Part shown: positions 7,164-15,303 of the stretch, piece after piece
Layout: the number at the start of each line of letters is the position of its first letter
Position numbering within the stretch: position 1 is the first letter of the stretch
Source: an uncultured Bacteroidota bacterium
Lineage (GTDB): Bacteria > Bacteroidota > Bacteroidia > NS11-12g > UBA9320
Reading direction: 5' to 3'
NCBI GenBank assembly: GCA_937124965.1
Contig: CAKZLB010000017.1
Span: 1-64,000 of the forward strand
Length of the DNA: 64,000 nucleotides
Translations under genes and position numbers: made by a program
The notes under the pieces: model-generated
Databases searched by the model: none
What the model was told of the DNA's origin: nothing
Seen by the model: the letters and a program-made list of their open reading frames with translations, nothing else

Positions 7164-9101
7164 TTAATTTCTCAACCGACTTAGGTCAGCGGTGCATCGC
7201 GTTCGTGCTCTTTTAGCAAAACGATATAAAGCGCGATTATCAGCAAGGTGCTTCTTTCGTTTATTTCGGGAAATTGTAATCGGAACCCATAATCTGCGCT
7301 CGAAAGCCACGGCAGTACGTGGGGCTTGCACCGAACCATTCGTTCGATTAAGCAGTTTGCAGAATTCTAGCATTGCCACTGCAGAATCTAAGTAACTAGA
7401 TTCTGTCTTTTTCGCCCTTCGTATGTTTTTTCTAAAGTCATCATCCAGGGAATAGTAAACAGTTCTATTACCAGTGATCTTTTTAATTTTATATAATACA
7501 CTTCGCTGTCGCTTCAAATAGCGAAATTGTTGCTTCCCTTGTCTATATAAGGAATCTATTAAATCATCAACCTCGTCATAGCGTTGTTTCAGTTTTAATA
7601 ATGAATCTTTCTTTTGAGGTGTGGTTAGGCTTCTTTTAACTTCCCGAATGCTGTAATCATAATCATCTTGCGAGAAAAAGAACCGATAACTTATAAGCGA
7701 TGAAAAATGACCTAGAATGGAATCGGTATATTGATTTTGGTCAGTTGTGGCTTGCTGTAACAAGTCTCCGCTGTTTATGATCTCCTGATAAAGGTTGGCC
7801 ATATCTCCAGAATGAGCAGTAATGCTGTCTTCGTATAATCTAAAAACGTCAACTAGAGAGTCTAGTTTTTCATTGTTGCTTTTCTTTGACCACTTAGGTG
7901 GTTTAGTCACATGATCTTTGAACAAGGAATTGTATTTCTGTTTAATTCGGTCTTTTCTGTAATTGGCCCGTCGTATCTTGTGTTTTAGCTTGCCATTGCG
8001 GCTTTTACTGCGAGCTTTAACGTGTTTTAAATAGTTTGCATAAAGTGTGTTATATCTTCGCTGCTGCGATAGTTTGTCACGATATTTTTTATACAAATCA
8101 CGATACTCTTCCCAAATTAAACTATCGTTTTTGTGATTATAGAATAGCACACTATCTGCAATCTGTATCATGTTTTTTAAAAACACACTATCCTTTCGAT
8201 ACAGTTTTGGGTCGTCTTGAAGCTTTTCGACTTCTCGTCGCATATCAACCATATGGTATCGAACATTACCAAACTGATTTTTAGGATTTAATGTAGCAGC
8301 GTGCTTGCCATCTTCTTTGATTTTTGCGGTTTCAGACAATGCCGAATACCATCCCAAATACGTATTAACCTTGGTTGAGTTTGTAAACAGAACCGTATCC
8401 TTGTATAAGTATGCTGCGCTATCAAGATCAAACGAGCGGTTAGACACCGAGGTAATAAAACCTTGAGCGTTATAATTCTCTGGAAGGTGTTGAACAGAAA
8501 AGAGTCTGTCGTTGGTTAGGAAAAATTTTGTTGTGGGTTTACTAACTGAATGTGGTTTATAGATTACAGGTCGAATTATTCCAAACGATATACGTGACAG
8601 AAATTGACGAAAATTGGATGTTTTGTAAAATTGAACATAGCTAGCATCCCACGTGGCATCGACGTTTAACCAGTCTCCGTTAACCCATACTTTGTTCCAA
8701 GAATGGTCGGGCAAATACGAGGTGTCACCTATGTCAACAAAGGTGTTCTTCGTATAACCATGAATGACGACAGAGTTTACCCCAGCTGCGCCGCACATCG
8801 AATGGAAAAGATTCGCATAACCAGTACACAACGTTTTACGATTTTTTAAAACTGAAGAAACATCTTGTTTGTCTGTATCCCACTTTACAAATCGTTTAAT
8901 ATCATATTCGATGTTACGCGTTATCCAAAAATGAATATGGTCTACTTTTTGACTATCCGTCTCGGCTCCATCAATTATTTTTTGGGTTAGCTTGCCAACG
9001 TCTTTTCGAATCCATCGATACCGTTTATCTACATTGGTTTTTTGCGCAAATACAATGGTTGTACAGCAAACAAAAATGAACCATGTAATAAGGCGAAGCA
9101 T
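7164..9101 (-). CDS. Exported transglutaminase-like cysteine protein with long basic tail
   Basis: The 645-residue precursor has a signal peptide ending at FAQ (about residue 20). Residues 50-150 carry a transglutaminase-like core: Cys92 in TLCTGYANLFHS, His133 in PDHSWNKVW and Asp148 in WLNVDATWD, the classic Cys-His-Asp order of the papain-like transglutaminase superfamily. Such proteins act as peptidases or cross-linkers in the envelope. The remaining ~450 residues are highly charged, rich in Lys, Arg, Tyr and Ser, with probable helical stretches, and match no family known to me; they may bind cell wall or polyanions. The gene stands alone, 73 bases upstream of the chelatase-like gene and in the same direction. 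Confident for the domain; biological role unknown. Confidence 0.8.
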   Translation of the reverse strand: MLRLITWFIFVCCTTIVFAQKTNVDKRYRWIRKDVGKLTQKIIDGAETDSQKVDHIHFWITRNIEYDIKRFVKWDTDKQDVSSVLKNRKTLCTGYANLFHSMCGAAGVNSVVIHGYTKNTFVDIGDTSYLPDHSWNKVWVNGDWLNVDATWDASYVQFYKTSNFRQFLSRISFGIIRPVIYKPHSVSKPTTKFFLTNDRLFSVQHLPENYNAQGFITSVSNRSFDLDSAAYLYKDTVLFTNSTKVNTYLGWYSALSETAKIKEDGKHAATLNPKNQFGNVRYHMVDMRREVEKLQDDPKLYRKDSVFLKNMIQIADSVLFYNHKNDSLIWEEYRDLYKKYRDKLSQQRRYNTLYANYLKHVKARSKSRNGKLKHKIRRANYRKDRIKQKYNSLFKDHVTKPPKWSKKSNNEKLDSLVDVFRLYEDSITAHSGDMANLYQEIINSGDLLQQATTDQNQYTDSILGHFSSLISYRFFFSQDDYDYSIREVKRSLTTPQKKDSLLKLKQRYDEVDDLIDSLYRQGKQQFRYLKRQRSVLYKIKKITGNRTVYYSLDDDFRKNIRRAKKTESSYLDSAVAMLEFCKLLNRTNGSVQAPRTAVAFERRLWVPITISRNKRKKHLADNRALYRFAKRARTRCTADLSRLRN

Positions 9102-9147
9102 AGTAAATTAATGACGAGTCTGGATATTGGTTGGTTGGGTTTAAAAT

Positions 9148-9435
9148 TTAAAAATAAACGTATTTAATTAATAAAAAGATAAGCACTAAGCCAATTAGTC
9201 CACTCGCCACGCTAATGCTTAACAATACATTGTTACGGCGTTTTGATTTTCTTAAATCGATGAAAATTTGACTTCTGATGTTTTTTAGTTCTTCTGGTGT
9301 TGGATTTTTGAAGTTTAAAACGGTTTTAGTCTCGAGATTTTGAACTTTCTCCCTTGTACCAGAATATCTATTTCGATAGAGTAGGATTTTTTTATTCTCT
9401 GAAATAGTCCTTAAATAGTTTGAGAAGCCCATCAT
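9148..9435 (-). CDS. Small single-pass membrane protein, unknown
   Basis: This is a 95-residue protein with a basic, polar N-terminal part of about 70 residues and one C-terminal transmembrane helix (about 72-93, ending in KYVYF). The segment NPTPEELKNIRSQIF followed by a Lys/Arg cluster just before the helix resembles small inner-membrane proteins with a cytosolic helical head. There is no signal peptide and no enzyme motif. The terminator at 9467-9488 separates it from the MuiA-like gene upstream, and it lies 46 bases before the transglutaminase-like gene in the same direction. I do not recognise a named family. Confidence 0.6.
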   Translation of the reverse strand: MMGFSNYLRTISENKKILLYRNRYSGTREKVQNLETKTVLNFKNPTPEELKNIRSQIFIDLRKSKRRNNVLLSISVASGLIGLVLIFLLIKYVYF

Positions 9436-9466
9436 AATTTCTAACGTTGGATTATTACCAAAGTTA

Positions 9467-9488
9467 CAAAAAACCCCGCCGAAGCGGG
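9467..9488 (-). terminator. Rho-independent terminator after the MuiA-like gene
   Basis: Read on the minus strand, the stem CCCGC/GCGGG (9484-9488 with 9475-9479) encloses a TTCG tetraloop, the especially stable UUCG type in RNA. It is followed by G and six T residues (9473-9468). It lies just beyond the stop of the gene ending at 9499. This is the clearest terminator in the first 20 kb. Confidence 0.85.
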
Positions 9489-9498
9489 ATAAATGCAG

Positions 9499-11184
9499 TT
9501 ATAATCCAGTTATCTCTTCTTCTTTAGGATACTTTACTGTGTACGTAAATATGATTGTCCTTTTCTTGTATGGATCTAGTTTTAAATCCCATGTTATTAA
9601 CCCTGTACGCTCGTTCAACTTGCCACCATCGGGTTTAACCAATTCTATTTCTATGGCGGTGTTTGTGGTTTTCGGAACCTGGTCTTCCAAAGTAAGACTT
9701 ATTGGATTTGCGCTATTGTTTCGCAACTCAATCTCATAGGTAGCAGTGTATACCTTATTAGAACCAACTATTTGTTTTTTTGTCTCGGCTTTAAGCTTCG
9801 TTCGGTTTACGGCTAAGGATCTGTAACGACCCATCGAAACTTCTAATGTGTCGCTTACAATAGATGGGTCAATAACCGTTCGGCCGATAAACGTATTGCC
9901 AAAATAGATATTCGCATTACCGACCAACAAGTCGAGGTTTTCCCACTCTGTGATTCGTGCTACCACAAATGCATCCTTGTCTAGTTTAGGTACTAAGTAA
10001 TGCTGAAACTCCGCTTTTAAGTTGTGTTTTTGAACGGTTACAAAGTGTGTTTTTGAGTTTGATTTAATGTTGTATGGCAATGAAATGTCAAATTCAATAG
10101 ATGAAAAATTTTGCATCTTTTGACTGAAATCATAGGCCATGCCTGCGGTGGGTGCGTTGTCAAGAGCATAATCAGCGCTCTCGGCAACTTCTGCATCTTC
10201 ATTCATCTCCACTTTGCGTTCTTTGAAATAACCACGATTAGCACTCGTAGCCTTTAATGCTTTGGTGTATTTGATGTAGTCAATGTACCAGACCGGCAGA
10301 TTAGGTTTGGTATTACTTTGATTAGGATTTGCATTTGAAATTTTTAAATGAACATTGCTCCAATCTTCCCCAGTGTTTTGATATACAGCGGCTTTGTAAA
10401 TTAGTTCAATATCGTCGCCAGCATCTTTTGCAGTAATGTCGTACCATGGCGACCAGCCTGCTTGATTCACTTTATACGTTATTTCTAGTTTTCCAGATGT
10501 GTTGTTTTGTGAGGTAACCGATACCAACACCTGATGTTTTGGTTGGTTCGGTGGAGGAGTAGGACGATTGCTACTTGCCAACCTAAGTGCATAAATTCGT
10601 TTGTTCATGGCGTTCTGAATCTTAACCATCTTAGCCTCTTCCAAACTTATTGCTAGATAACGATCAGCTAATGATGCGAGTTTTACCTCAATGAAGTTCA
10701 TGGTTCCTTTTAACAGATCTAACGAGTCTGGCTTTGCCTTACCTTGCATTAACGGATGATTGAGCAATAGGTTTCTTTCGGTTTCGATAGCCTGCTTTTT
10801 CGTTCTTACATTAGTCAAATATAGATTATGTTGATTCAAAGAGTCTTGAATCTTGCTGATTTGGGCTTGTATTTTATCAAGCTCCTTTGTGTCTTGCTGA
10901 ATGGGTTCGGGATAAACATAGCGATATTGTACATCTAAAATAGAAAAAGACCCTTTTCCAGATACTTTAATACTTTGCTGATTTATGTAAGGCGAAACTC
11001 CTTCAAAAATGATATACGATGAACCTTTTGGAATTGTTGTGCTTCCCGTTCGAGTTATTTGAGCACCTTGAGTAAACACAGTAACATCACTAATCTTGGA
11101 CTTTATTACTTTTTCCGTTTCATCCGCTACAGAAAGGGATACGCTCAGAATGATTAGGGCAATAATACAAGCGAAATATTTCAT
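9499..11184 (-). CDS. MuiA-family protein (DUF4140/DUF4139), exported
   Basis: The 561-residue precursor has a signal peptide (about residues 1-20). The N-terminal DUF4140-type segment starts with the characteristic ISDVTVFTQGAQITRTG pattern and includes FEGVSPYINQQSIKV. A helical, coiled-coil-like section follows (about 95-200). The C-terminal DUF4139 part includes AGWSPWYDITA, YQNTGEDWSNVHLKIS and a final Lys-rich strand ending in FTYTVKYPKEEE. Proteins of this family are called mucoidy inhibitor A-like, but their biochemical function is not established. Length is normal for the family. It is followed by a strong terminator and preceded by a hairpin, so it is probably its own transcription unit. 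Confidence 0.85.
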   Translation of the reverse strand: MKYFACIIALIILSVSLSVADETEKVIKSKISDVTVFTQGAQITRTGSTTIPKGSSYIIFEGVSPYINQQSIKVSGKGSFSILDVQYRYVYPEPIQQDTKELDKIQAQISKIQDSLNQHNLYLTNVRTKKQAIETERNLLLNHPLMQGKAKPDSLDLLKGTMNFIEVKLASLADRYLAISLEEAKMVKIQNAMNKRIYALRLASSNRPTPPPNQPKHQVLVSVTSQNNTSGKLEITYKVNQAGWSPWYDITAKDAGDDIELIYKAAVYQNTGEDWSNVHLKISNANPNQSNTKPNLPVWYIDYIKYTKALKATSANRGYFKERKVEMNEDAEVAESADYALDNAPTAGMAYDFSQKMQNFSSIEFDISLPYNIKSNSKTHFVTVQKHNLKAEFQHYLVPKLDKDAFVVARITEWENLDLLVGNANIYFGNTFIGRTVIDPSIVSDTLEVSMGRYRSLAVNRTKLKAETKKQIVGSNKVYTATYEIELRNNSANPISLTLEDQVPKTTNTAIEIELVKPDGGKLNERTGLITWDLKLDPYKKRTIIFTYTVKYPKEEEITGL

Positions 11185-11201
11185 ATTCTTTATTCTTTAA
11201 A

Positions 11202-11222
11202 CCTTCTATACCATGTAGAAGG
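11202..11222 (-). terminator. Hairpin between two minus-strand genes, possible weak terminator
   Basis: CCTTCTA (11202-11208) and TAGAAGG (11216-11222) form a perfect seven-base-pair stem with a seven-base loop, 41 bases past the stop of the 140-residue protein gene. On the minus strand it is followed only by TTT and A-rich sequence. It may therefore be a weak terminator or an mRNA-end stabiliser. Confidence 0.4.
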
Positions 11223-11262
11223 AAGAAGTAAACAGAAAATGAAACTTTATTTGAAGAAAATA

Positions 11263-11685
11263 CTAAACCTTTTCGCGGCGCATTAGTATTAAATGAGAAT
11301 CAATGGGTTGTCCTTTTTTCTTTTTTGGATCTGTGAGGCCGAGAACTACCTTATAAGTGCCAGAACTGGCAACATCAAAACCTAAGTCGATAGATAGTTT
11401 ATTGTCTTCCAAAATCATTTTTCGAACTAACTGATCTTGCATGTCGTAAATCATGATAACAGCATGCAAGCTGTCTTGATTATGGGTAATGTTGAAAATG
11501 TAATCATAATTCTTTTCTGCTGGGAACTCATAAAATATAAAATTACCAGACTCAAAAGAAATGTCGTGTGTTAATATCATCTTCCATTTTACGGAAGGAT
11601 TTATCTGCACATTCTGTGAAAAACCAAACTGAAAACAGCTTATTAAACTAAGGCATATCGTCAGTCTTTTTAAAAACGCTACCAT
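11263..11685 (-). CDS. Small exported protein, unknown
   Basis: This 140-residue precursor has a signal peptide ending at GFSQ (about residue 23). The mature ~117 residues look like a single beta-sandwich: alternating hydrophobic strands (YDYIFNITHNQDSLHAVIMIYD, GTYKVVLGLTD) and a basic end. The pattern resembles the small periplasmic pre-peptidase-like or CARDB-like sheets, but this is not a firm assignment. No catalytic residues are evident. A possible 52-residue protein starts upstream and ends four bases before this start, so the two could be co-transcribed. Confidence 0.65.
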   Translation of the reverse strand: MVAFLKRLTICLSLISCFQFGFSQNVQINPSVKWKMILTHDISFESGNFIFYEFPAEKNYDYIFNITHNQDSLHAVIMIYDMQDQLVRKMILEDNKLSIDLGFDVASSGTYKVVLGLTDPKKKKGQPIDSHLILMRREKV

Positions 11686-11689
11686 TCAA

Positions 11690-11848
11690 CTATAACTTTA
11701 TCGATCTTATTTTTTTAAGATTTCGAAGTTCGTTGAATTTTTTCATTTGACTCACAAAGGAATGGCAGATAGTAAAATAGTCGTAACGAGTTTGACTAAT
11801 ACGTGATGTTTCTTCCTTTGTAGAAATATCGTCTATCTTTTTTTCCAT
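11690..11848 (-). CDS. Possible small protein of 52 residues
   Basis: An open frame starts at ATG 11846-11848 and stops with TAG at 11690-11692. It encodes 52 residues starting MEKKIDDISTKEE and ending in a Lys/Arg/Leu-rich helix-like tail (NLKKIRSIKL). Its stop is only four bases before the start of the next gene in the same direction, which is typical of an operon in this genome. It has no membrane segment or signal peptide; the composition is that of a small cytosolic helical protein. It could be a chance frame in leader RNA. Confidence 0.4.
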   Translation of the reverse strand: MEKKIDDISTKEETSRISQTRYDYFTICHSFVSQMKKFNELRNLKKIRSIKL

Positions 11849-11964
11849 AACGTAAACTTACAAAACATTCCGCAGTGTTGTATGTCATTTTTTCGATTGT
11901 TCGATTAGCTAGAGGATATCAATTTACTTCGTTGTAAATTCCTCTTGAAACGTATTTTTGTAGA

Positions 11965-12204
11965 ATGAAAATAGCTGGATTCGCATTAACATTGGTTTTA
12001 TCGTTTGGTTTATTTGCTTGCAATTCTTCGAGCCAAGCAGATAAAGCTCGAACAGAGCACGAGCATTTAAATAGAAGTGTTCATAGCACTGGTCCTGAAT
12101 ACACTTCGAACTACATTTGCCCAATGCATTGTAAGGGAAGTGGTTCCGATACAACTGGTATCTGTCCAGTGTGTAAAATGGATTATGTTAAAAATGGAGA
12201 GTAA
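11965..12204 (+). CDS. Heavy-metal-binding-domain mini-lipoprotein
   Basis: This 79-residue lipoprotein has a signal peptide with lipobox LFAC (Cys19), a short polar linker rich in His and Glu, then the compact metal-binding motif YICPMH...GICPVCKMDYV (about 51-75). This matches the small 'heavy metal binding domain' found in copper-handling proteins such as the N-termini of P-type ATPases and CusB-like efflux proteins in Bacteroidota, where Cys, Met and His residues bind Cu or a similar soft metal. Here the domain stands alone and should be tethered in the periplasm or outer membrane. It converges with the next gene with a three-base gap. Possible roles are copper storage or delivery. Confidence 0.82.
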   Translation: MKIAGFALTLVLSFGLFACNSSSQADKARTEHEHLNRSVHSTGPEYTSNYICPMHCKGSGSDTTGICPVCKMDYVKNGE

Positions 12205-12207
12205 TTC

Positions 12208-12807
12208 TTAAAAGGTGTGTTTCATAATCACACCTACTGTTTCAACGGGTATTGATTTTCCATCGATTCGATAGTTGGAAATAAGTCCTGAAAGTCCCAG
12301 GCTAACACTTTTCTTTTTCATAAAACTTCCAGAAATAATATGCGAAATGTCAACGGTCATTTCGGTTCTCCCATCATATGGAGAGAAAGTGGTCGCACGA
12401 CCTTTTATTACGCATTGCAAAGAACCAGAGTTCGTTGTAAATAGTACACTACTGGCTAATTCTGGTTGCACTCTTTTGTTAGGTTGAGTTAGAATTCCGA
12501 AGGAAAAGGTAAACCTTAACGGCCGGCCATAAGGTGTAGTGCATCCTACAAACTGAAAGTCAAATGTGCTAAATGACTTCTTTTCACTAAACTGCTCTAG
12601 AAGCAAAGCGTTATAGCGAGCAGTCATTTCAAAACTTCCGACATTAATCAAAGCTTCTGGAATGTATTGTTGGAATTTGGTTGCCGCGAACGACTGTCGA
12701 TAGTTTGCTTGAAATCGAAAAATAGAGTTCTCAGAATCGTCCGATTGTGCAAGGCAATGTTGAAAAAGAAATGAAAAGAAAATTGAGATTAGTAAAGTTC
12801 GTTTCAT
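12208..12807 (-). CDS. Exported protein, third divergent member of a tandem family
   Basis: The 199-residue precursor has a signal peptide ending near LAQ (residue 21). The mature protein is rich in beta-strand pattern and ends in VGVIMKHTF, with the terminal Phe typical of outer-membrane barrels. A central motif FQFVGCTTPYGRPLRFTFSFGI aligns by eye with ILGFQTNPKGIAVFNLSVGI and FAGFQTNPNSRLVFNLSTGV of the two genes upstream, so it looks like a diverged paralogue lacking their N-terminal linker. It lies eight bases after the middle paralogue in the same direction, which implies one operon. Function unknown; membrane location is inferred. Confidence 0.65.
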   Translation of the reverse strand: MKRTLLISIFFSFLFQHCLAQSDDSENSIFRFQANYRQSFAATKFQQYIPEALINVGSFEMTARYNALLLEQFSEKKSFSTFDFQFVGCTTPYGRPLRFTFSFGILTQPNKRVQPELASSVLFTTNSGSLQCVIKGRATTFSPYDGRTEMTVDISHIISGSFMKKKSVSLGLSGLISNYRIDGKSIPVETVGVIMKHTF

Positions 12808-12815
12808 AATCTTTT

Positions 12816-13604
12816 CTAAAAGTTAGCAGAAATTCCAAAGCCAAATCCCGAGAAATGAACCTCTTCATAATACGTTGTACTTGTCGCAAAAAACTCAGCG
12901 TCTAAATGGAAATCTTTATTTTTAAAAATAGCATAATTGGCTCCATAATTTCCTTCAGTACGAACACTAATACCGTCATTTACCGCTAATCGACCTTCCC
13001 ATCGGACTGAAGCACGATTGCCAAGATTTAGACGAAACCCACTTACAAACTCGCCGTACACCATGCCAGAATACGATTCGTTCATTATTCCAACACTTAA
13101 GTTAAAAACGGCAATTCCTTTAGGGTTGGTTTGGAAACCTAAAATTTGAACATCAACCGTTTGGTAAGAATCATCAGTTGATGGACGCTCTTCGTAAAGA
13201 TTTAAAACACGAAAAGCGCCGTAATAATGGCCAATTTTAAACTGTAGCTCTGGTACCGAAATGCGCACCTTGTTGGAATTGGTTGTGCTACGATACCCTA
13301 AAGAGAGGCCCGAGAATTTATAGTTAGAGTCGGCACGTTTATTTGCCCAATAGTTATCTGGTCGGTTGAAATTTGGTGAATAGGAATTGGTTGAATAATC
13401 ATCATATGAATCGTCATATGTGTCGTCATAGGAGTAATCATAACTGTTGTAGTCATCATCCGAATCATATGAATAATCATCTGAACTTGATGATGAGTTA
13501 TGGTCGTCGGACGCGCTTTTTATTTGATCGATTATTTGACTATTTGCATTGAGTGTGATACAAGTCAGCAGCAGTGTTACCGTTTTTTGGAGGTTATTAG
13601 TCAT
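12816..13604 (-). CDS. Exported sheet-rich protein with Asp/Ser/Tyr-rich linker (paralogue 2)
   Basis: This 262-residue precursor has a signal peptide (about residues 1-22) followed by IDQIKSASDDH. A low-complexity stretch of roughly 40 residues follows (about 32-72), made almost only of Asp, Ser and Tyr with short repeats such as YDSDD, YDDTYDD and SYDDYS. The remaining ~180 residues are strand-rich, with GHYYGAFRVLNLYEE, ILGFQTNPKG and an ending SGFGFGISANF, consistent with an outer-membrane barrel closing on Phe. The acidic linker might bind calcium or act as a spacer. It is closely related to the gene just upstream (four-base gap). No known family recognised. Confidence 0.68.
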   Translation of the reverse strand: MTNNLQKTVTLLLTCITLNANSQIIDQIKSASDDHNSSSSSDDYSYDSDDDYNSYDYSYDDTYDDSYDDYSTNSYSPNFNRPDNYWANKRADSNYKFSGLSLGYRSTTNSNKVRISVPELQFKIGHYYGAFRVLNLYEERPSTDDSYQTVDVQILGFQTNPKGIAVFNLSVGIMNESYSGMVYGEFVSGFRLNLGNRASVRWEGRLAVNDGISVRTEGNYGANYAIFKNKDFHLDAEFFATSTTYYEEVHFSGFGFGISANF

Positions 13605-13608
13605 TGTT

Positions 13609-14358
13609 TTAAAATCTAAGTCCTAATCCAAAACCAAAGCCACTAACGGTTACTTCTTGATAATAACGAGAGCGGGTATAAAATGCATCTGCAGTAAGTT
13701 TTGAATTTCGCCATTCAGTAATGGTAGTTCGGCCTCCTACAGTTACTTCATTTCTCACAAATCGATTTTGATCAATAGCCGTGCGCCCTTCAGAATATAG
13801 TTTTGCTTTGTCGTTTAACTTTACTTGCAAACCTGCAACGCTCTCAGAGTATATGTTTCCGACCTTTACTTCTGTCATAACTCCAGTGCTTAAGTTAAAA
13901 ACGAGTCGAGAATTTGGATTGGTTTGAAAACCAGCAAATTGCACGTCAAGTGTTTGATATGTTTGGTTTTCATTTATGCCTTCATCGTATAAAGTATTTA
14001 GTCTGAATGAACCGTACCAATACCCTAATTTGTAGTCTAGTTGTGGTATACCAATCACAACACCGTTGTCTGCAACTGTTTGGCGATACGATAAAGCTAG
14101 GCTGGAGTATTTATACGTTGAATCAAATCGTCGATGTGAAAACGAGTGACTTAATACGTCCATTGAAAGGAAAAGTACATCTAGACCTGTTTCGAATGCA
14201 AAGTCTGAAGATGCTGAGCTAGTTGTTTTAGTGTTGTTAGATGCAGAACTTTCTGCGGTATGATTATCTGAGGCTGATTCAATTTGATCAACGATTTGTG
14301 CGCGGGTGTATGTAAACATAATTGTAAACAAGGTTAAATAGAGGTAACGTATAATCAT
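13609..14358 (-). CDS. Exported sheet-rich protein (paralogue 1)
   Basis: This 249-residue precursor has a signal peptide of about 20 residues followed by IVDQIESASDNH, nearly the same as the downstream neighbour's IIDQIKSASDDH. Its linker is Ser/Thr/Asn-rich rather than Asp/Tyr-rich. Shared landmarks are YKYSSLALSYRQ, LGYWYGSFRLNTLYDE, FAGFQTNPNSRLVFNL and the C-terminal VSGFGFGLGLRF. The two are tandem duplicates that have kept the barrel-like domain while the linker changed freely. It heads the three-gene operon. No function is known to me; outer-membrane location is inferred from strand pattern and terminal Phe. Confidence 0.68.
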   Translation of the reverse strand: MIIRYLYLTLFTIMFTYTRAQIVDQIESASDNHTAESSASNNTKTTSSASSDFAFETGLDVLFLSMDVLSHSFSHRRFDSTYKYSSLALSYRQTVADNGVVIGIPQLDYKLGYWYGSFRLNTLYDEGINENQTYQTLDVQFAGFQTNPNSRLVFNLSTGVMTEVKVGNIYSESVAGLQVKLNDKAKLYSEGRTAIDQNRFVRNEVTVGGRTTITEWRNSKLTADAFYTRSRYYQEVTVSGFGFGLGLRF

Positions 14359-14523
14359 AGGGTAAATAATTATGGTTACCGAATACTACACAATTGTTAT
14401 TCCGATACAGAAAAACGGGTGCGCGTCAGTAGAGAGGTAATAAAGTTGTTTGAAAAATTGGTCTGTAGTGTAGGACTAATCGAACACAGGTTGTACACTG
14501 AGGCCGATTATTATTTATACCTA

Positions 14524-15303
14524 CTAATCTCTTTTGGTAAATGATTCACCAATTGTTTTTGTTAACAAATCATACAATTGAGCTAATTCTGAGTTGTCTA
14601 CAAGCAGCTCCTTGTGTTTGGAAATAGTATCAACGTCTCCTCGTTTAGCAGGACCAGTTTGAGCATCCTTTGGTTTTGTTCGTTGAACCTTTCGAGCAGT
14701 TTCAAGAATAATTGGTTTTAATACGTCAAAATCCAATTCGTTTGATTCCAAATAATCATAAGCTTCACTATACAGTCGATTGACGAAATTGTTCACGAAT
14801 ACCGCTGATAAGTGATACTTCAATCGAGTAGTAGAATCACAAAATGAAACCTTGTTACTTATAGAATCTGCTAATTCATTTAGAATAGATAATGATCGAT
14901 TATTAGAGGCTTCGAGCATAAACGGAACTTGAAGCATGTCCGTTTTTTGTCCTTTGGTAAAGCTTTGCAATGGATAAAATACGCCAAAATTTGTGGATGC
15001 ATTTTTAAGAATATCCATAGGTTGTGAACCACATGTATGCACGATAAACGTTTTTGAATTAACAAGAGATTCCGCAACTATGCTTAATTGATCATCAGAC
15101 ACACAGCATATGCAAACATCCAGTCGATTGTCGACATACGATAAGTCTGTTGAATAAAAACTACCAAACTTTTCGGCAAGCTCTTTAGCGTTCGATTCGG
15201 TCTTACTAATAATTTGAACAATGTCGTGTCCGGCGGAATCTAGGGCATGAGAAAGGTGCCAAGCAACATTCCCTGATCCTACAAATCCGACACGATATTT
15301 CAT
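14524..15303 (-). CDS. Rossmann-fold / DUF2520 dehydrogenase-like protein
   Basis: This 259-residue cytosolic protein has an N-terminal NADP-binding Rossmann fold with the motif GFVGSGNVAWHLSHAL (residues 6-21) and the FYPLQSFTKGQ motif (about 110-120) typical of the DUF2520 family of 6-phosphogluconate-dehydrogenase-like proteins. The C-terminal helical DUF2520 domain runs from about 125 to the end (VFVNNFVNRLY, TGPAKRGDVDTISKH). The substrate is unknown in the family. Its ATG overlaps the ccmF stop by four bases (ATGA), so it is translated as the last gene of the ccm operon. That link to cytochrome maturation may be only transcriptional. Confidence 0.85.
   Translation of the reverse strand: MKYRVGFVGSGNVAWHLSHALDSAGHDIVQIISKTESNAKELAEKFGSFYSTDLSYVDNRLDVCICCVSDDQLSIVAESLVNSKTFIVHTCGSQPMDILKNASTNFGVFYPLQSFTKGQKTDMLQVPFMLEASNNRSLSILNELADSISNKVSFCDSTTRLKYHLSAVFVNNFVNRLYSEAYDYLESNELDFDVLKPIILETARKVQRTKPKDAQTGPAKRGDVDTISKHKELLVDNSELAQLYDLLTKTIGESFTKRD

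Noticed and set aside
13380-13500. Repetitive stretch suggesting a CRISPR array or tandem repeat
   Set aside because: The repeats are codon-level repeats encoding the Asp/Ser/Tyr-rich linker of the gene at 12816-13604; there are no spacers and no cas genes.
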